Positions 9,040-16,631 of a DNA stretch of 64,000 nt are shown here, in pieces; within the stretch, counting starts at the first letter, position 1; each line of letters opens with the position of its first letter. A program made the position numbers and the translations under genes. Below the pieces are notes generated by a model. That model was given only the letters and a program-made list of their open reading frames with translations. It did no database searches and was not told the DNA's origin. The DNA comes from CBDDIP01 sp965229005 (lineage in GTDB: Bacteria; Actinomycetota; Acidimicrobiia; Acidimicrobiales; Ilumatobacteraceae), in contig CBDDIP010000002.1 of the NCBI GenBank assembly GCA_965229005.1, positions 868,001 to 932,000 of the forward strand, in the 5' to 3' direction.

Positions 9040-9584
9040 TCCGGGCTTCCGAAGCCGCCGGTGCAAGGCGCTCCAGGTTCGGGTGCCGAGGTGCTGAGTT
9101 GGTGGTCTTTGATGAACTCGACGATCGCCTCTCGATCGTCGGTTTGGAAGCGCTGTTGCACGCCCCATGCCGTCGCGATGATCGGCGAGTCGAGCGCAGG
9201 GAACGGGCTGATCAGGACGTGACTCTGATTCTCTGCGTAGCGAGCCAAGGCGACGACGTCGATCGACGTCACTGCGGGGTCAAAGGTGATCCAGACTGCT
9301 CCGTGCTCCAGAGAGTGCACTGCGGTCACGTCAGGAACTTCCTTGCCGTAGAAGCCGCAGTTCTGCCAGACCGGGTTGTGGTCGCCACCCGCAGGTGGCG
9401 TTTGTTCGTACACGACTGGTCTGTCGAAGTGCCGAACCGCGCCAATGTCGAACGTGACCGCCGGCTCGATCCGGGTGACTTCACTCGAGACGTCGCCCTC
9501 CGTCGCGCACCCACTGGCTGTCACCACAGCAACGACGAGGAGCGACAACGCCCAGCCCACACTGCAAGCCCTGCCGGCGGTCAC
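9036..9584 (-). CDS. DUF3105 family lipoprotein
   Basis: DUF3105 is recognised from YEQTPPAGGDHNPVWQNCG followed by VHSLEHGAVWITF, the conserved P-P-x-x-G-x-H and H-x-L-E-H-G motifs. These hold His and Cys residues that may bind a metal. The N-terminus is a signal peptide ending near TASGC, so a lipoprotein is likely. About 182 aa from GTG at 9584; GTG at 9593 is an equally possible start, and neither has a strong ribosome binding site. First gene of a DUF3105-DUF305-membrane protein operon, divergent from the ArsR pseudogene. Confidence 0.8.
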   Translation of the reverse strand: MTAGRACSVGWALSLLVVAVVTASGCATEGDVSSEVTRIEPAVTFDIGAVRHFDRPVVYEQTPPAGGDHNPVWQNCGFYGKEVPDVTAVHSLEHGAVWITFDPAVTSIDVVALARYAENQSHVLISPFPALDSPIIATAWGVQQRFQTDDREAIVEFIKDHQLSTSAPEPGAPCTGGFGSPE

Positions 9585-9861
9585 ATGCCTCACAAGGTAG
9601 GAGTGGCCGGACGAGGGCGCTGAGTTCCCGCAGTTCCAGGCAAAATGTCCGAGTGACCGATCTTGACCGTGTTGCCAATGGGGGTCGGCAGGGCAATGGG
9701 TGCGATGAAGCGGTTGTCGACGCGTGCGACACCGTGTTGGTCGACGCCGGCCGTGTCGCTGACGCCAAGTCCAAGATTCCTTCACCACGAGAGACGGACC
9801 GACTGGCCGAGTGGTTCCGAGTCATGGGCGACGCCACACGCACCCGCATCCTCTACTCCCT

Positions 9862-9867
9862 TCTAGA
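9862..9867. repeat. IS target-site duplication, left copy (TCTAGA)
   Basis: TCTAGA immediately left of the element. The identical hexamer is at 10947-10952. The N-CTAG-N pattern is the known target preference of IS481. Confidence 0.85.
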
Positions 9868-9906
9868 TGTACCCGGCCGGGACGTTGGTGACATCCGCTG
9901 ACGCGT

Positions 9907-9958
9907 GAAGACCTCCGGGCATTGTGGAGTTTGCCGCTTCACAACCCAGGAGGTCTTC
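9907..9958 (+). promoter_or_regulatory. Leader hairpin sequestering the transposase ribosome binding site
   Basis: GAAGACCTCC (9907-9916) is the exact reverse complement of GGAGGTCTTC (9949-9958), which contains the AGGAGG ribosome binding site. An inner stem (GGG/CCC and TTGTGGAG/CTTCACAA with one G-U pair) extends the hairpin to about 21 pairs with small bulges and a 7-base loop. Transcripts entering from outside would fold and hide the site, a control known from other insertion sequences. Confidence 0.7.
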
Positions 9959-9959
9959 G

Positions 9960-10934
9960 GTGTCTCACCGTAACGCCCGTCTCACTGTTCATGGTCGCCG
10001 TCTGCTCGTGCACCGAGTCCGCGATGAAGGCCAAGCTGTCGCTCACGTCGCCAAAGCCATGGGCGTCTCACGCCAATGCGCTCACCGTTGGGTTGCCCGG
10101 TTCGACATCGAAGGAGACGATGGGCTCGCCGATCGTTCATCGCGACCGCACAGCACGCCGACGCGCACCAGCAACGAGATCGAGAACAAGGTCGTTGCCG
10201 CTCGCAGCGAGCATCGCAAAGGTCAGGACTGGCTCGGCCCCGAACTCGGGCTGCCTCCGAGGACCGTCAGTCGGATCCTGCGCCGCCACAACGTGCCGTA
10301 CTTGCGTGACTGCGACCCGCTGACCGGCCAGCTGATCCGTTCCTCGAAAGCAACAGCTGTGCGTTACGAACGCGAACGACCCGGCGAGCTGGTCCACATG
10401 GACGTCAAGAAGATCGGCCGGATCCCCGACGGTGGCGGATGGCGCGCTCACGGCCGTGAGATGGGCTCAACGTGGGAACGCAAGAAGATCAAGCTCGGCT
10501 ACGACTACGTCCACTCGGTCGTCGATGATCACAGTCGGCTGGCGTTCAGCGAGATCCACGCAGACGAACGCGGCGCAACGACCGCCGGGTTCTTCGCTCG
10601 AGCGATCGAGTTCTTCGCCGCGCACGGCGTCACGATCGAACGACTGATCAGCGACAACGCCTGGAACTACCGGCGCAGCAAACAGCTCCGCGAGCTGCTC
10701 GCCGAACACGACATCACCCACAAGTTCATTCGCCCGCACTGCCCATAGCAGAACGGCAAGGTCGAGCGCTTCAACCGCACGCTGGCCACCGAATGGGCAT
10801 ACCGGCAGGTGTTCACCAGCAACGACGAACGCGCAGCCGCTCTTGCACCTTGGCTCGACTACTACAACACTCAACGTCGCCACACCGCCCTCGGCGGTCA
10901 ACCACCCATCAGCCGGCTCCCGTCACCAACCTGA
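9960..10934 (+). pseudogene. IS481-family transposase with in-frame amber stop
   Basis: GTG 9960 is preceded by AGGAGG six bases upstream. The protein has a helix-turn-helix N-terminus (HVAKAMGVSRQCAHRWVARF) and an rve-type DDE core with HMDVKKIGRI (first Asp) and RLISDNAWNY (second Asp). At 10746-10748 the frame hits TAG just before QNGKVERFNRTL, which carries the third catalytic residue, Glu. The same frame then runs on to TGA 10932-10934 with a normal C-terminus (YYNTQRRHTALGG). A single C-to-T change (CAG to TAG) would explain it. The truncated product should be inactive. Confidence 0.85.
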
Positions 10935-10946
10935 CGGCCGGGTACA

Positions 10947-10952
10947 TCTAGA
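10947..10952. repeat. IS target-site duplication, right copy (TCTAGA)
   Basis: Right-hand copy of the TCTAGA hexamer flanking the IS481 element. The ArsR coding sequence resumes here as CTA GAA GCT GAG GAG. Confidence 0.85.
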
Positions 10953-11181
10953 AGCTGAGGAGCTGTGCGTCTGCGACCTCGCCGCGACCATTGACACCGC
11001 TGAAACGACGGTGTCGCACGCGCTTCGCTGGTTGAGGACCGCCAACATCGTTCGCGCCCGGCGGTCTGGCCGGATGATGTTCTACAGCCTTGATGACGAG
11101 CACGTTCGTCTGCTGCTCGAGCTCGGGCGCGCGCACCTACGTCACCGCTCCGCGGGCGGATGATCGACCGGTCGCCAATTC

Positions 11182-11207
11182 ATAGACATCTGCACAGATG
11201 TTCCTAT
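11182..11207. promoter_or_regulatory. Candidate ArsR-family operator upstream of the P-type ATPase
   Basis: ACATCTG-CA-CAGATGT is a perfect 7-2-7 inverted repeat (11186-11201) flanked by ATAG on the left and CTAT on the right. It lies in the short, AT-richer gap between the sensor gene and the ATPase. Position and size fit an ArsR/SmtB operator overlapping a promoter. Confidence 0.5.
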
Positions 11208-11235
11208 ATCGTGGGCCGCATGGATTCGTTCACGG

Positions 11236-13530
11236 ATGTCTGCCATGTTGGGTGATGACGGCGACGGCGCCGGCCGAACCTCCGATGCTTCGGGCCCGGA
11301 CGACTGTTGCACCGAACCGCTGCAGCGGAGCGCCGATGCAGGCCTCGAAGCTGGACCCGGAACAACGACGTATCGCGTCGAGGAGTTGGACTGCGCGACA
11401 GAGGAGAACCAGTTGCGAGCGGCCTTGTCGGCCCTGCCTGGTGTTCGGTCGTTGGAGTTCGACCTCGTCGCCCGCCGTGTTCGCGTCCAACACGCACTGC
11501 CCTCACCGGCTCCGATCGAGAACGCGATCCGGGCGATCGGAATGCGCCCGACACCAGTCACCGAGCCCGCCGGCTCGCCGGTGCGTGGACTGTCACGACG
11601 GGGGGTCATCGTCGCGGTGGTGGCTGGTCTCCTCGCTGTCGGTTCAGAGGTCGCCGTCATCGCGGGAGCGAACGAGCAGTCACTGCTGGTTGGCTCGCTG
11701 GCGGCGGCGGCCATTGCACTGGGTGGCCGCGACACCCTTCGCAAGGGCCTGCAGGCACTTCGGTCGTTGCGTATGACGATGAGCCTGCTCATGAGCGTTG
11801 CGGTCGTGGGCGCTGTCATCATCGGTCAGTGGCCAGAAGCGGCGGTCGTCATCTGGCTCTTTGGTGTCGCCGAGCTGATCGAGGCGCTGAGCTTGGAACG
11901 TGCCCGCAATGCCATCCGCTCACTCGTTGCCCTCGCGCCCGAGACGGCGACCGTTCGAGCCGACGGAAATTGGGTCTCGACCCCGACTGGTGATGTGTCG
12001 CTCGGTGCGGTGTTCCTCGTCAAGCCGGGCGAACGGATTGCGCTCGACGGTCGGGTCGTCAGCGGGTCGAGCTCGGTGAATCAAGCGCCGATCACCGGTG
12101 AGTCGCTTCCGGTCTCGAAGACGATCGGTGATCCGGTCTTCGCCGGGGCCATCAACGAGCGCGGCACGCTCGAGATCACCGTGACATCCGCGAAGGGCGA
12201 AGGAACGCTCGATCGGATCGCCCGCTCGATTCAACAGGCACAAGCTGACAAGGCTCCGGCTCAGCGGTTCGTCGATCGGTTCGCTGCGATCTACACGCCG
12301 TTGGTCTTCATCATTGCGATCGTCATCGCGGTGATCCCGCCGGTGATCGGTCACGGGAGTCTTCGCGATTGGTTCTACCGGGCGCTGGTCCTTCTGGTGT
12401 TGGCCTGCCCGTGCGCGCTCGTGATCTCGACGCCGGTGACGGTGGTCTCTGGCCTCGGTGGCGCCGCGCGGCGTGGCATCCTCATCAAAGGTGGCGTGCA
12501 CCTGGAGAACGCCCGCAAGCTGCGGACCATCGCACTGGACAAGACGGGCACCTTGACCCACGGCAAGCCCGTGCTGACCGACCTCATCAACCTCGGCTTC
12601 GTCGGCGACGACGAGATCCTTCGAATCGCGGCATCGATCGAGACCCTGTCTGAACATCCCGTAGCGCATGCGATCGTCAGTGCCCACGCCGGCCCTGTGC
12701 CGACAGTCGACCGATTCGAGTCGATCACCGGGCGCGGCGTCTCAGGGGTGATCAATGGCGTCTCGTATCAACTCGGCAACCACCGTCTCGTCGAGGACGG
12801 AGGGCAATGCACCCCGATCGTCGAGGAGCACCTCGAGCGGCTCGAGAACGCCGCCAAGACCGCCATCGTTCTGATGGATGACTGGAAGCCGATCGCGATC
12901 CTGGGAGTCGCTGACACGCTCCGGCCGTCCAGTCGACAAGCGATCGACGATCTGAAGGCTCTGGGCGTCACAACGATCATGCTGACCGGTGACAACCAGC
13001 GCACGGCTACGGCGATTGCCAACCAGGTCGGCATCGGCGATGCTCGCGGGGATCTGCTTCCCGACGACAAGTTGAGGATCGTCAGCGAGCTGGTCTCCGC
13101 TGGCAGCCCGGTCGGGATGGTCGGTGACGGTGTCAACGATGCGCCTGCGCTCGCCAAGGCTCATCTCGGTATCGCAATGGGAGCGGCAGGCACGGACACC
13201 GCGATCGAAACCTCAGACATCGCCCTGATGGATGATGATCCCCGCAAGCTTGCTGAGACCATTCGAATCTCAGTTCACACGGCGCACGTTCTGTGGCAGA
13301 ACATCACGATTGCACTCGGGGTCAAGATCGTGTTCTTTGCGTTGACGTTCACGGGCACGGCGTCCTTGTGGATCGCGGTGCTCGCCGACATGGGCGCCAG
13401 CCTCGTTGTCATCGCCAACGGCCTTCGTCTTCTCAGTCGTCCTGCGCATGGCACGCGAGCGGTTCAGGGCGGCGGCGTTGCCGCAACGCGCTCACGTCCC
13501 GTGCCCGGCGAGCCGAGCGTCTCGATGTAG
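11236..13530 (+). CDS. P1B-type heavy-metal (Zn/Cd/Pb) translocating ATPase
   Basis: A 764-aa ATP-driven metal exporter. In order: CCTE near residue 24, a metal-binding domain with LDCATEE near 51-57 (one Cys plus Glu, a motif known from Cd/Pb ATPases rather than the CxxC of copper pumps), membrane helices, the ion-binding CPC at 391-393, the phosphorylated Asp435 in DKTGT, the His-Pro motif at 474-475 and GDGVNDAP at 630-637. All catalytic residues are present. It follows the broken CadC-type sensor and its likely operator, so it may now be expressed without repression. The 3' end overlaps the convergent cytochrome gene by 67 bp. Confidence 0.93.
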   Translation: MSAMLGDDGDGAGRTSDASGPDDCCTEPLQRSADAGLEAGPGTTTYRVEELDCATEENQLRAALSALPGVRSLEFDLVARRVRVQHALPSPAPIENAIRAIGMRPTPVTEPAGSPVRGLSRRGVIVAVVAGLLAVGSEVAVIAGANEQSLLVGSLAAAAIALGGRDTLRKGLQALRSLRMTMSLLMSVAVVGAVIIGQWPEAAVVIWLFGVAELIEALSLERARNAIRSLVALAPETATVRADGNWVSTPTGDVSLGAVFLVKPGERIALDGRVVSGSSSVNQAPITGESLPVSKTIGDPVFAGAINERGTLEITVTSAKGEGTLDRIARSIQQAQADKAPAQRFVDRFAAIYTPLVFIIAIVIAVIPPVIGHGSLRDWFYRALVLLVLACPCALVISTPVTVVSGLGGAARRGILIKGGVHLENARKLRTIALDKTGTLTHGKPVLTDLINLGFVGDDEILRIAASIETLSEHPVAHAIVSAHAGPVPTVDRFESITGRGVSGVINGVSYQLGNHRLVEDGGQCTPIVEEHLERLENAAKTAIVLMDDWKPIAILGVADTLRPSSRQAIDDLKALGVTTIMLTGDNQRTATAIANQVGIGDARGDLLPDDKLRIVSELVSAGSPVGMVGDGVNDAPALAKAHLGIAMGAAGTDTAIETSDIALMDDDPRKLAETIRISVHTAHVLWQNITIALGVKIVFFALTFTGTASLWIAVLADMGASLVVIANGLRLLSRPAHGTRAVQGGGVAATRSRPVPGEPSVSM

Positions 13531-13886
13531 GTGATGATCGAGTCGACCTCTTCGTCGCTGATCGACACCGCTGGCATGATCGCGCTGTATCCGCTCACCT
13601 GTTCGGCGGAGGGGTCACGAATCGATCGACGGAGATATTCGGCATCGGCCACGACCGTGCGTCCGTCCGACATCAGGACTTTCGACCCGGCCAAACCCTG
13701 CCACGACGGCCCGACGGAGGCTTGGCCGTTCGTGCTGTGGCAACGACTGCAGCCGAGGTCGGCGGCGAGTTGGGCGCCACGTGTCGGCGACGGTTTCGGC
13801 GCGGCTGGGGCGTCGTCGATGCAACCGGTGATCCCAAGGAGTGACAGGGACAAGGAAGTTCCCGCAAGCAGACGACGCGCGGTCAC
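13464..13886 (-). CDS. Class I c-type cytochrome lipoprotein
   Basis: A 140-aa exported mono-haem cytochrome. A signal peptide ends in a lipobox (GITGC). The haem motif CSRCH is at residues 46-50, and MPAVSISDEEVDSIITYIETL supplies the distal Met and C-terminal helix of class I cytochromes. It would carry electrons at the outer face of the membrane. The GTG start at 13886 overlaps the upstream stop (GTGA). Last gene of the minus-strand ECF operon; it converges on the ATPase gene with a 67-bp overlap. Confidence 0.85.
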   Translation of the reverse strand: MTARRLLAGTSLSLSLLGITGCIDDAPAAPKPSPTRGAQLAADLGCSRCHSTNGQASVGPSWQGLAGSKVLMSDGRTVVADAEYLRRSIRDPSAEQVSGYSAIMPAVSISDEEVDSIITYIETLGSPGTGRERVAATPPP

Positions 13887-14914
13887 GTGGTCATCGCCGT
13901 TCGTGGCGTCGGCTGGATCAGCGTGAACACGATGAAGTTGACGGCGAGGGCGGACCCCACAGCGAGCTCGACGACGACTGCCAGCCATGCGATCAACGGG
14001 TCGAATCCGAAGGCGATCTGCGAATTCGAGAGCACCTCGAGATGGTCGAGGCCGCCCATGAGCACGAGGATCAAGCCACTGGCGAGCACGGACAGGGTTG
14101 GTCTGTCGACGCCTCGGCGCAGGCGGATGAGGAATCGAACAGCGGCGATGCATGCCAACGCTGGGAACACAAACGGCCAGACTCGGTTGTCGGCGCTTGC
14201 GACGCTCCGGAGGAAGTACCCAGCCGTCGCTGCAGCGTCGATGATGCCGCCGAGCAAGAGCAGGCCTGCGGTGACCGGCTTCCACCACCGGGTGCGGAGC
14301 AAGATCAGCGTCGATCCGAAGATGCCTCCAACCGATATCAGCGTCTTGGACTGCCCGGGTGGAGGTATCCATGTCAGGTCCCCGGTGACCGTCACGACCT
14401 CATTGCCGACCAGCAGCGAGATCGTCCACGCAGCGAAGATCACGTGTGCTCTGTCCGGTTCGGCGCGAACCTCGAGCGGCGGGGCTGAGCTCATCCAATG
14501 CGTGCGATGGTCGTGCCATGACACCGACAACGATGAGGAGGTCCGTTGCCATCGCGGTGGCGCCTTCGAATCCACATCGGGTGGGACGGCTCCGAGCCCA
14601 TCTCGTGTCTTGTTGAGAAACGTTGCCGGCGATCGCAGGTTCTCCTCGGTTCCTTGTGCAGTGATTCGTAGGTACGGCTCACCTTGGTAGCCGAGAACGA
14701 TCACTTGCTCGCCGGTGTTGTTGCTCAACCTGACCTGGCCACCCGAATCGATCACCTCGACGGTCAGGCCGTCGCGCGAAGGAGCGACCGACGTGATGCG
14801 CGTGCGGTAGTTGCTCGAAGTGGCGGCATCAGCGCCGTGGGCGCTCGCCAACCCCGGGCACAGGACCGATGCCGTGGCGAACGCCACGAGCACGAGGGCG
14901 CCACGGCGTCTCAT
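13883..14914 (-). CDS. Membrane protein with exported beta-rich domain
   Basis: A 343-aa protein. A signal peptide (MRRRGALVLVAFATASVLCPGLASA) leads to a mature His-Gly start (HGADAATSSNY) and an extracytoplasmic domain of about 190 residues, then about five membrane helices. No family assigned. The N-terminal His after the cleavage site and SVSWHDHRTHW could bind copper. It is translationally coupled to the thioredoxin-fold gene upstream and the cytochrome c gene downstream, which suggests a shared role in redox or metal handling. Confidence 0.7.
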   Translation of the reverse strand: MRRRGALVLVAFATASVLCPGLASAHGADAATSSNYRTRITSVAPSRDGLTVEVIDSGGQVRLSNNTGEQVIVLGYQGEPYLRITAQGTEENLRSPATFLNKTRDGLGAVPPDVDSKAPPRWQRTSSSLSVSWHDHRTHWMSSAPPLEVRAEPDRAHVIFAAWTISLLVGNEVVTVTGDLTWIPPPGQSKTLISVGGIFGSTLILLRTRWWKPVTAGLLLLGGIIDAAATAGYFLRSVASADNRVWPFVFPALACIAAVRFLIRLRRGVDRPTLSVLASGLILVLMGGLDHLEVLSNSQIAFGFDPLIAWLAVVVELAVGSALAVNFIVFTLIQPTPRTAMTT

Positions 14915-15912
14915 GCGGAGATCGCTCCGCGGACGGCTTCCTCGAGCTCCTCCTCGGTCGAGACGTTGTCCCAGCGGTCGATCACGATGCCGTCTTCGTT
15001 GACGAGGAACACCCATGGTTCGCTTGCGCCGGCGTCGGGATCGCCGTAGATCCATGCAGCCGCCTCCCGGTTCAATGCTTGCTTCTCGTAGTCGTTCCAG
15101 ACCTCGGCATGGATGAACGACATCTCGGTGCCGTAGCGCGAGGCGAGGCGCTGAACCGTGTCGGTGATCGGCCCACAGAAGCGACTGACGCAGTACGTGG
15201 GTGTGGACACGACGACCATCAGAGGCTTACCTCTGGCGACCGCATCGGCGACCGTGATCGAGTGAAGCTCCGGATCCGGCAGGACTCCGTCAGTGGCTCG
15301 TGAATCGATCGACTCCGGCCTCACGCCGGGGCTCTCGAGGTTGCGGTTGTCGGTCAGTGGAGCCGTGTCGCCTGGATAGGGGTTGCTCGACTGTTCCAAC
15401 ACTTCGAAGGACGCCGTAGCGACGACGTCGCCACCGTTGATCGACGCAGTCGCCACGACGGCCCAATGGCCCGGCCGGTCGAACGTGACATCGGTGCCAT
15501 AGACGCCAAAGCCCTCTGACGGGTCGATGATCCGAGGCCCGCGAGTATCAACCGGCGGTGCCTGACCGGCTACCAGAAGGTACGAGCCCTCGGTCGAGAT
15601 CGACACCTCTCGGTCGTCGACGGGTGCGTCGTCCGTGCCGAGAAACAGGAACTCCAGCAAGATCTTCCCGAACGAGACCAACCGACCTTGATCGGCGACC
15701 AGCCCGATGCGGAACCGCTGGCTGTCCTTCGCCACCAGCTCGTACACAGCAACCTGAGCGCCAATCGTCCCCGGCTCAGGTTGCTCGAACCCCGACAACC
15801 CAGCCTCGGTCTGCTTCGGTGTGTTGGAACTTGACGCGCACGCTGAAGCAGCGCAGAACGACGCCGTCAACACGGCGATGCGAGCTGGCCATTTGATGCT
15901 TCGACTGTTCAT
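14911..15912 (-). CDS. Thioredoxin-fold lipoprotein (SCO/TlpA-like C-terminal domain)
   Basis: A 333-aa exported lipoprotein; the lipobox is near ASAC (Cys25). An N-terminal beta-rich region (about 45-175) precedes a thioredoxin-like domain (about 215-333) with STPTYCVSRFC, i.e. Cys241-x4-Cys246, then a fold ending EPWVFLVNEDGIVIDRW. The C-x4-C spacing differs from thioredoxin (CxxC) and SCO1 (CxxxC). A role in copper delivery or disulfide reduction for the neighbouring cytochrome is an inference. Starts and stops overlap both neighbours by four bases. Confidence 0.75.
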   Translation of the reverse strand: MNSRSIKWPARIAVLTASFCAASACASSSNTPKQTEAGLSGFEQPEPGTIGAQVAVYELVAKDSQRFRIGLVADQGRLVSFGKILLEFLFLGTDDAPVDDREVSISTEGSYLLVAGQAPPVDTRGPRIIDPSEGFGVYGTDVTFDRPGHWAVVATASINGGDVVATASFEVLEQSSNPYPGDTAPLTDNRNLESPGVRPESIDSRATDGVLPDPELHSITVADAVARGKPLMVVVSTPTYCVSRFCGPITDTVQRLASRYGTEMSFIHAEVWNDYEKQALNREAAAWIYGDPDAGASEPWVFLVNEDGIVIDRWDNVSTEEELEEAVRGAISA

Positions 15913-16319
15913 GTGATTGGTCCTTGTGCGTTGCAGGGTGTCGGAGTGGGAACTCGTAGAACCGTCGCCGCCTCTGCGACTCGGGCGATCAACTGACCGA
16001 GGTCGACCTCGGATGCGACTGAAAGGGTCGCGAGGTCAGCTTCGACCCGTTGTTTTGCCTCCAGCAACCGCGCAGCGGATGGACGGTCGATTGCCTCGAG
16101 CGTGCGAGCCAGAACGTGAAGCGACTCGTGCACGTCGTCGATGAAGATCGCCCGGCCGGTGATCGGGTCACCGCCCGATATTGCTCGGAGCGAGCGACAG
16201 AGCGCTTCGGCCGTCGACCCGTACTCCGCGGTCAGCACAGTCGATGGCTCGCCATCCGAGACGCCGCTAGTGCAGGCCGCGAGCAGCGCGAGGACGACCG
16301 CTCCTCTGAACGGTCGCAT
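15909..16319 (-). CDS. Small lipoprotein, unknown function
   Basis: A 136-aa protein with a clear lipoprotein signal (MRPFRGAVVLALLAAC). The mature part is mostly helical, with two conserved-looking segments (HESLHVLARTLEAIDRPSAARLLEAKQRVEADLATL). It contains two mature Cys (LCRSL and a C-terminal PCN). No family recognised. The ATG at 16319 shares one base with the upstream stop (TGATG), and its own stop overlaps the thioredoxin-fold gene. Confidence 0.7.
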   Translation of the reverse strand: MRPFRGAVVLALLAACTSGVSDGEPSTVLTAEYGSTAEALCRSLRAISGGDPITGRAIFIDDVHESLHVLARTLEAIDRPSAARLLEAKQRVEADLATLSVASEVDLGQLIARVAEAATVLRVPTPTPCNAQGPIT

Positions 16320-16564
16320 CAGTGTTCGGTGCAGCTGCGTGCCAGAAACCAGGTGGCGCAGATGACGGCGGCGATCGCAGCAATCGTTGGGCCAGCTTGG
16401 CGAGCCCCGGCACCGCCGAACCACCCAGCCAGGTTTCGCCATGAGTGGACGTGTGGCGGCGTGAACCAGAACGACGAGGCGAACGTCAGTGCGAACGTCA
16501 GTGCGAACGTCAGCGCGGCAGGTGCCGAGGTGATCGAACGATCGACGACAGGACTTGGATCCAC
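16319..16564 (-). CDS. Small membrane protein (81 aa)
   Basis: GTG at 16564 has a strong GGAGG seven bases upstream, which fixes the start inside a longer open frame. Two hydrophobic segments: one built of the repeated unit ALTF (residues 17-29) and one near the C-terminus (IAAIAAVICATWFLA). Function unknown. The stop overlaps the next start as TGATG, so it is part of the ECF-led operon. Confidence 0.6.
   Translation of the reverse strand: MDPSPVVDRSITSAPAALTFALTFALTFASSFWFTPPHVHSWRNLAGWFGGAGARQAGPTIAAIAAVICATWFLARSCTEH
16479..16514. repeat. Three tandem 12-bp units
   Basis: GCGAACGTCAGT occurs twice and then once with a final C. It encodes the repeated A-L-T-F unit in the first membrane segment of the 81-aa protein, so copy changes would keep frame and alter helix length by four residues. 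Confidence 0.8.
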
Positions 16565-16631
16565 TGATGCACCTCCGAGAACGAACGGCCGTACCCGCGG
16601 TCGCGGGAAGGGGCGCCGCCGCGGCGGCGCG

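Larger units (their letters stand above)
9868..10946 (+). mobile_element. IS481-family insertion sequence (about 1.08 kb)
   Basis: Element of 1079 bp bounded by TCTAGA duplications. The terminal inverted repeats (9868-9892 and 10922-10946) match at 22 of 25 positions and begin TGTACCCGGCCG. It carries one IS481-type DDE transposase with a winged-helix N-terminus, broken by a TAG codon, and a leader hairpin over its ribosome binding site. It disrupts an ArsR-family metal sensor. The ends and duplication are read directly from the sequence; the family rests on the transposase motifs and target site. Confidence 0.88.
9653..11163 (+). pseudogene. ArsR/SmtB (CadC-type) metal sensor, interrupted by an IS481 element
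   Basis: The gene is split. The left part (GTG 9653 to about 9867) gives a winged-helix N-terminus ending FRVMGDATRTRILYSLL. The right part (from about 10947) continues EAEELCVCDLAA and runs to TGA 11163. Removing the insertion and one TCTAGA copy restores one frame of 141 residues without a break. The E-L-C-V-C-D-L sequence (Cys77, Cys79 of the joined protein) is the Cd/Pb/Zn-sensing alpha3 site of CadC-like repressors, and Cys17 and Cys25 near the N-terminus could complete it. The ATPase just downstream is its expected target. As it stands the repressor lacks most of its DNA-binding domain. Confidence 0.88.

Noticed and set aside
10843..10946. N-terminal part of the frame reading into the right half of arsR
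   Set aside because: It is IS sequence in a different frame from the transposase; the ArsR part only begins at the target duplication.
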